DNA of 64,000 bases from Denticeps clupeoides (lineage: Eukaryota; Chordata; Actinopteri; Clupeiformes; Denticipitidae): positions 33,066,764-33,130,763 of the forward strand of contig NC_041707.1 in assembly GCF_900700375.1 (NCBI RefSeq), given 5' to 3'. The notes beneath the pieces are model-generated. The model ran no database searches. It had not been told where the DNA came from and worked only from the letters and a program-made list of their open reading frames with translations. Of the stretch, positions 61,201 through 64,000 are shown piece after piece. The translations under genes and the position numbers were made by a program. Each line of letters starts with the position of its first letter. Position 1 is the first letter of the stretch.

Positions 61201-61730
61201 TACAGACAAAAGTTTGGACACACCATCTCATTCAATGTGTTTTCTTTATTTTCACGACCTACATTGGTAGATTCTCACTGAAGGCATCAAAACTATGAAT
61301 GAACACAAAAAAGGTGAATTAACTGAAAACATGTTTTATATTCTAGTTTCTTCAAAATAGCCACCATTTGCTCTGATACCTGCTTTGCACAATCTTGCAC
61401 AATCTTGGCATTCTCTCGATGAGCTTCAAGATGTTGTCACCTGAAATGGTTTTCCAACAGTCTTGAAGGAGTTCCCAGAGGTGTTTAGCACTTGTTGGCC
61501 CCTTTGCCTTCACTCTGCGGTCCAGCTCACCACAAACCATCTCGATTGGGTTCAGGTACGGTGACTGTGGAGGCCAGGTCTCCACTTTTTCTTAAGTACA
61601 TAACTCCACATTCATAGTTTCAACTCATTCATAGTTTTGATGCCTTCGGTGAGAATTTACCAATGTAAATGGAAATGAAAATAAACAAAACACATTGAAT
61701 GAGAAGGTGTGTCCAAACTGTTGGCCTGTA
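61201..61730 (-). mobile_element. Tc1-like transposon remnant between atxn3 and ubr1
   Basis: Ends match the MITE at 33594-33780 ('tacagacaaaagtttggaca' at left and 'gtccaaactgttggcctgta' at right). On the minus strand an open piece of 77 codons encodes the transposase C-terminus (WPPQSPYLNPIEMVCGELDR, LWELLQDCWKTIS, LIERMPRLCK). The 5' two thirds of the transposase are missing, so it is not autonomous. Confidence 0.9.
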
Positions 61731-61931
61731 CTGTATATCTAATTATAATAATGTATTATATGTTATACTGATTGACATTCATCGATGAACCAGATACCGT
61801 TTTCGTTCACAAAACCCTATTCTACACGTTATAAGATCAACGTGACTGATCCTTGACGGTGATTTCTGCGCGTTGTCAAGCGAGTTGGGCGCACTTGGCT
61901 GTCGTAAAAACCCGCCCGTTAACGTCACCCC

Positions 61932-61945
61932 GTTGCCCCGGCAAC
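61932..61945. promoter_or_regulatory. Perfect RFX X-box-like palindrome before ubr1
   Basis: GTTGCCCCGGCAAC, a perfect palindrome fitting RYYNYY-N2-RRNRAC, 25 bases upstream of the chosen ubr1 start codon. Confidence 0.5.
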
Positions 61946-61969
61946 AGTGTACGGCATATGGATTGGAAC

Positions 61970-63820
61970 ATGGCGGAAGGCGAAAAAACATTGTACGCAC
62001 AGGAGCTGAGCACGGTAATGGTTTTATTTTTCTTGCGTTCGCGACCCGGCCCGTTGAAGTCGTCTTCGCGCGTTTCGGCGACCGTGGGACGGCTTGTACG
62101 AGTTCTCGCCAGACTGGTGCAGCCTTAACACGATGGGCCGAACAGAAAGTCCCCATGTTTTTCCCATCTTCCTCCTTCTCTTTTCAATCCCGCGAGTGGG
62201 TGCGTCGTGGCGTGGAACGGACGAAACTCGGGGACCCGCGTAGCTCGGTGATGTGTAGCAGGTGATGTGAGCCTGAGGGTGACAGCCGCACACGGCAGCC
62301 TGACGCTCGAACGCGTTCGGTCAAACGTCCCGCTTTCCACCCACCTCTCCTGTTTCCAGGATTATTTTATTTTTTTTTAATTCGGAGCTGAATTACACGG
62401 GGCACACGGGGCAGCGATCCAACAGCGTCCGTACGGAGCATCCAGATCTGTCCCGGCATGCTGAGCATCCTGCATGCTCAGACTGGGTACTGTAAAAAAC
62501 TAATAACGTAAAGATCATCTTTACATAGAACCGATTTTAAAATCTTTATAATGAAAGAATGATTATTTTCTTTGGTGAGGTATGGTTCTCTGCGCTGAAA
62601 TGAACTAAGATAAGATAAACCTTTATTAGTCCCACAAGTGGGAAATTGCACTAGATTGTCAACTAGATAACTTAAAGTGGCAATAATATACCTAAATGTC
62701 TGGCTTTGGTGGTGCCCGTGGTTCTGTGAAGGGTATCCAGCAAGGCTGAATGCTGTCACTGAATCAAATGAACAATTTAATGGTTTGCACAGTTATGCAA
62801 CCAGTTAGATGGAAGTTTTATTTATTTTATTTTTCACCCAACAGATTTTTGTTGTTGTGGAATATAGAAATAATTTATTGGGGTGTAACAGAGGTGTGTA
62901 CTTATTTGAATTATAGCTTTTAGTACACTTTTGTATAGTGTTTCTATAATCTTAGGATTTTCTGTATATAATAAATGTAGAGTCTATAATTGTTTTAATG
63001 TTGCTTATATGTGTTCTGGTTTTGATACCTTCAGAATGTAGTTAAGACCACTTGTCAACTAAAGTAGAGCACTGAATTCTCGTTGTTTTTGTCGTGCTTG
63101 ATCAGAGATGGCGGCAGGCGCCAGACTGTGCTGCAGCCATCCTGCGCCATGTCGTGGAGCAGGGACCTCAGATCTACTGCTTGGCGGCAGAGCCCAAGAC
63201 TCAGGAGGAGGAGCAGGAGGTCCAGCAGCGAATCCTGCATCCGCTGGAGTGGTTCCTCTTTGGGGAAGAGCCTGAGGCCGGACTGGGGAAACTGCAGCAG
63301 GGAAGTGGGGGCTCTGGCTCCCAGCTGTGTGGCCGTGTGTTCAAGGAGGGAGAGACGGTCTACTCCTGCAGGTTAGAGACCACGGGACCACCTGTACCTT
63401 TCAAAACTGGTTCAGTCGTACACACAAAAAAAAGCAAAAATCAAGGTGCTTTTTTAATGTTGCATATTTTCTTTTTGGCATTCCACTTACACCTTGTATT
63501 CTCCACATTATTACAGTAGATCTGTTGTTTGTGGCAGACATAAAACATGTTATGTCTCTGATGATGTTAGAAACATTTTCCTTAAATTGTGTTACTGCAG
63601 ATTATTCGAAATAACTTATATCACGGTGATAAAGATAAGATGTGATATCTACGTTTATGCAGTCATTTTATGTCCACTATTCTTGGATGTTTTTGTTTTC
63701 TGAATTGACATTAAAGGCTCTTTTTTTTTTTATTATTCCAGGGACTGTGCCATTGATCCCACCTGTGTGCTCTGCATGGACTGTTTCCAGAGCAGCGTAC
63801 ACAAAGGCCATCGATACAAG
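61970..63820 (+). CDS. ubr1: UBR1-like E3 ubiquitin ligase (N-recognin), 5' part only
   Basis: UBR1 reads N-degrons and ubiquitinates their bearers. Three coding exons are in the window: 61970-62014 ([15 protein letters not shown]), 63106-63371 and 63742-63820, with matching phases; the rest lies beyond the right edge. The second exon gives [19 protein letters not shown] then [19 protein letters not shown] and [14 protein letters not shown]. The third gives [26 protein letters not shown], the first half of the UBR zinc box, closer to UBR1 ([20 protein letters not shown]) than to UBR2 ([15 protein letters not shown]). An in-frame ATG four codons upstream (61958) could also start the protein. 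The donor after RYK (gtgtgc) is weak but fits the family exon border. Confidence 0.9.
62604..62656. repeat. Short LINE-tail-like repeat
   Basis: 'aagataaacctttattagtc' followed by 'ccacaagtgggaaattgca' resembles the 3' end of common fish LINEs of the RTE/Rex3 type. It lies in the first intron of ubr1. The assignment is from memory of such tails. Confidence 0.45.
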
Positions 63821-64000
63821 GTGTGCGACGCTTGCACTTAACACGCTGCGGTTGGGCAAATTTGTAAAACTAATTTGCACTTGCAGTACGTAAGATTTTG
63901 CCGCCTGCCAAAAAGGGAGTAGTGTTTCTCCAGAAAGCTGTGGTCATCTTATCACTTATATGTTTAAGGAAGTGGTGACAAGAGTACAGGATGAGTAGTG
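63821..64000. other. ubr1 intron, right edge
   Basis: Intron sequence after the third ubr1 coding exon. No further exon is visible before the edge. Confidence 0.7.

Overview
The window looks like part of a teleost fish nuclear genome. It has intron-containing vertebrate genes with GT-AG splice sites, dense microsatellites, several Tc1/mariner-type DNA transposons, two tRNA-derived SINE families and a LINE of the L2 clade. I suspect an early otocephalan (clupeiform-like) fish from the repeat style, but the species cannot be fixed from the sequence. No bacterial-type features, CRISPR arrays or retroviral copies were seen.

Nine protein-coding genes can be assembled exon by exon with matching splice phases. 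In order they are: prima1 (-, about 13.5 to 1.0 kb; acetylcholinesterase membrane anchor), fam181a (+, 23.3-24.0 kb), asb2 (-, 30.2-25.1 kb; ankyrin/SOCS-box ubiquitin-ligase adaptor), a DUF4200 coiled-coil gene at the ccdc197 position (+, 33.0-35.4 kb), otub2 (+, 36.7-38.0 kb; deubiquitinase), ddx24 (-, 42.7-38.4 kb; DEAD-box helicase), serpina10 (-, 46.1-43.3 kb; protein Z-dependent protease inhibitor), an unnamed MAP4K/GCK-like kinase (+, 48.8-51.7 kb), atxn3 (-, 61.0-57.0 kb; Josephin deubiquitinase), and the first three coding exons of a UBR1-like N-recognin (+, 62.0 kb to beyond the right edge). The order and strands from prima1 to ddx24/serpina10 follow the human 14q32 block as I recall it, which supports the orthology calls. 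atxn3 is also a human 14q32 gene. ubr1 is not, so its position beside atxn3 is a rearranged or fish-type arrangement.

The remaining DNA is intron or intergenic and mostly built from repeats: a roughly 1.9-kb, 33-bp-unit minisatellite (17.5-19.5 kb) that is open in several frames, a large foldback/AT palindrome (21.05-21.63 kb), ten SINE-A copies whose tail matches an L2 LINE 3' end found in the same window, SINE-B copies (one split by the L2, one forming a head-to-head palindrome), three copies of a non-autonomous DNA element ('element C'), and five Tc1-like remnants.

The best leads are a possible 109-residue alternative cytoplasmic tail on prima1, a kinase with a DLG instead of DFG motif and a Cys/Arg-rich C-terminal tail, and RFX X-box-like palindromes just upstream of the coiled-coil gene, the kinase and ubr1. 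Four of the genes (asb2, otub2, atxn3, ubr1) act in ubiquitin signalling, but that is a feature of the ancestral block and I see no sign that they form one system.
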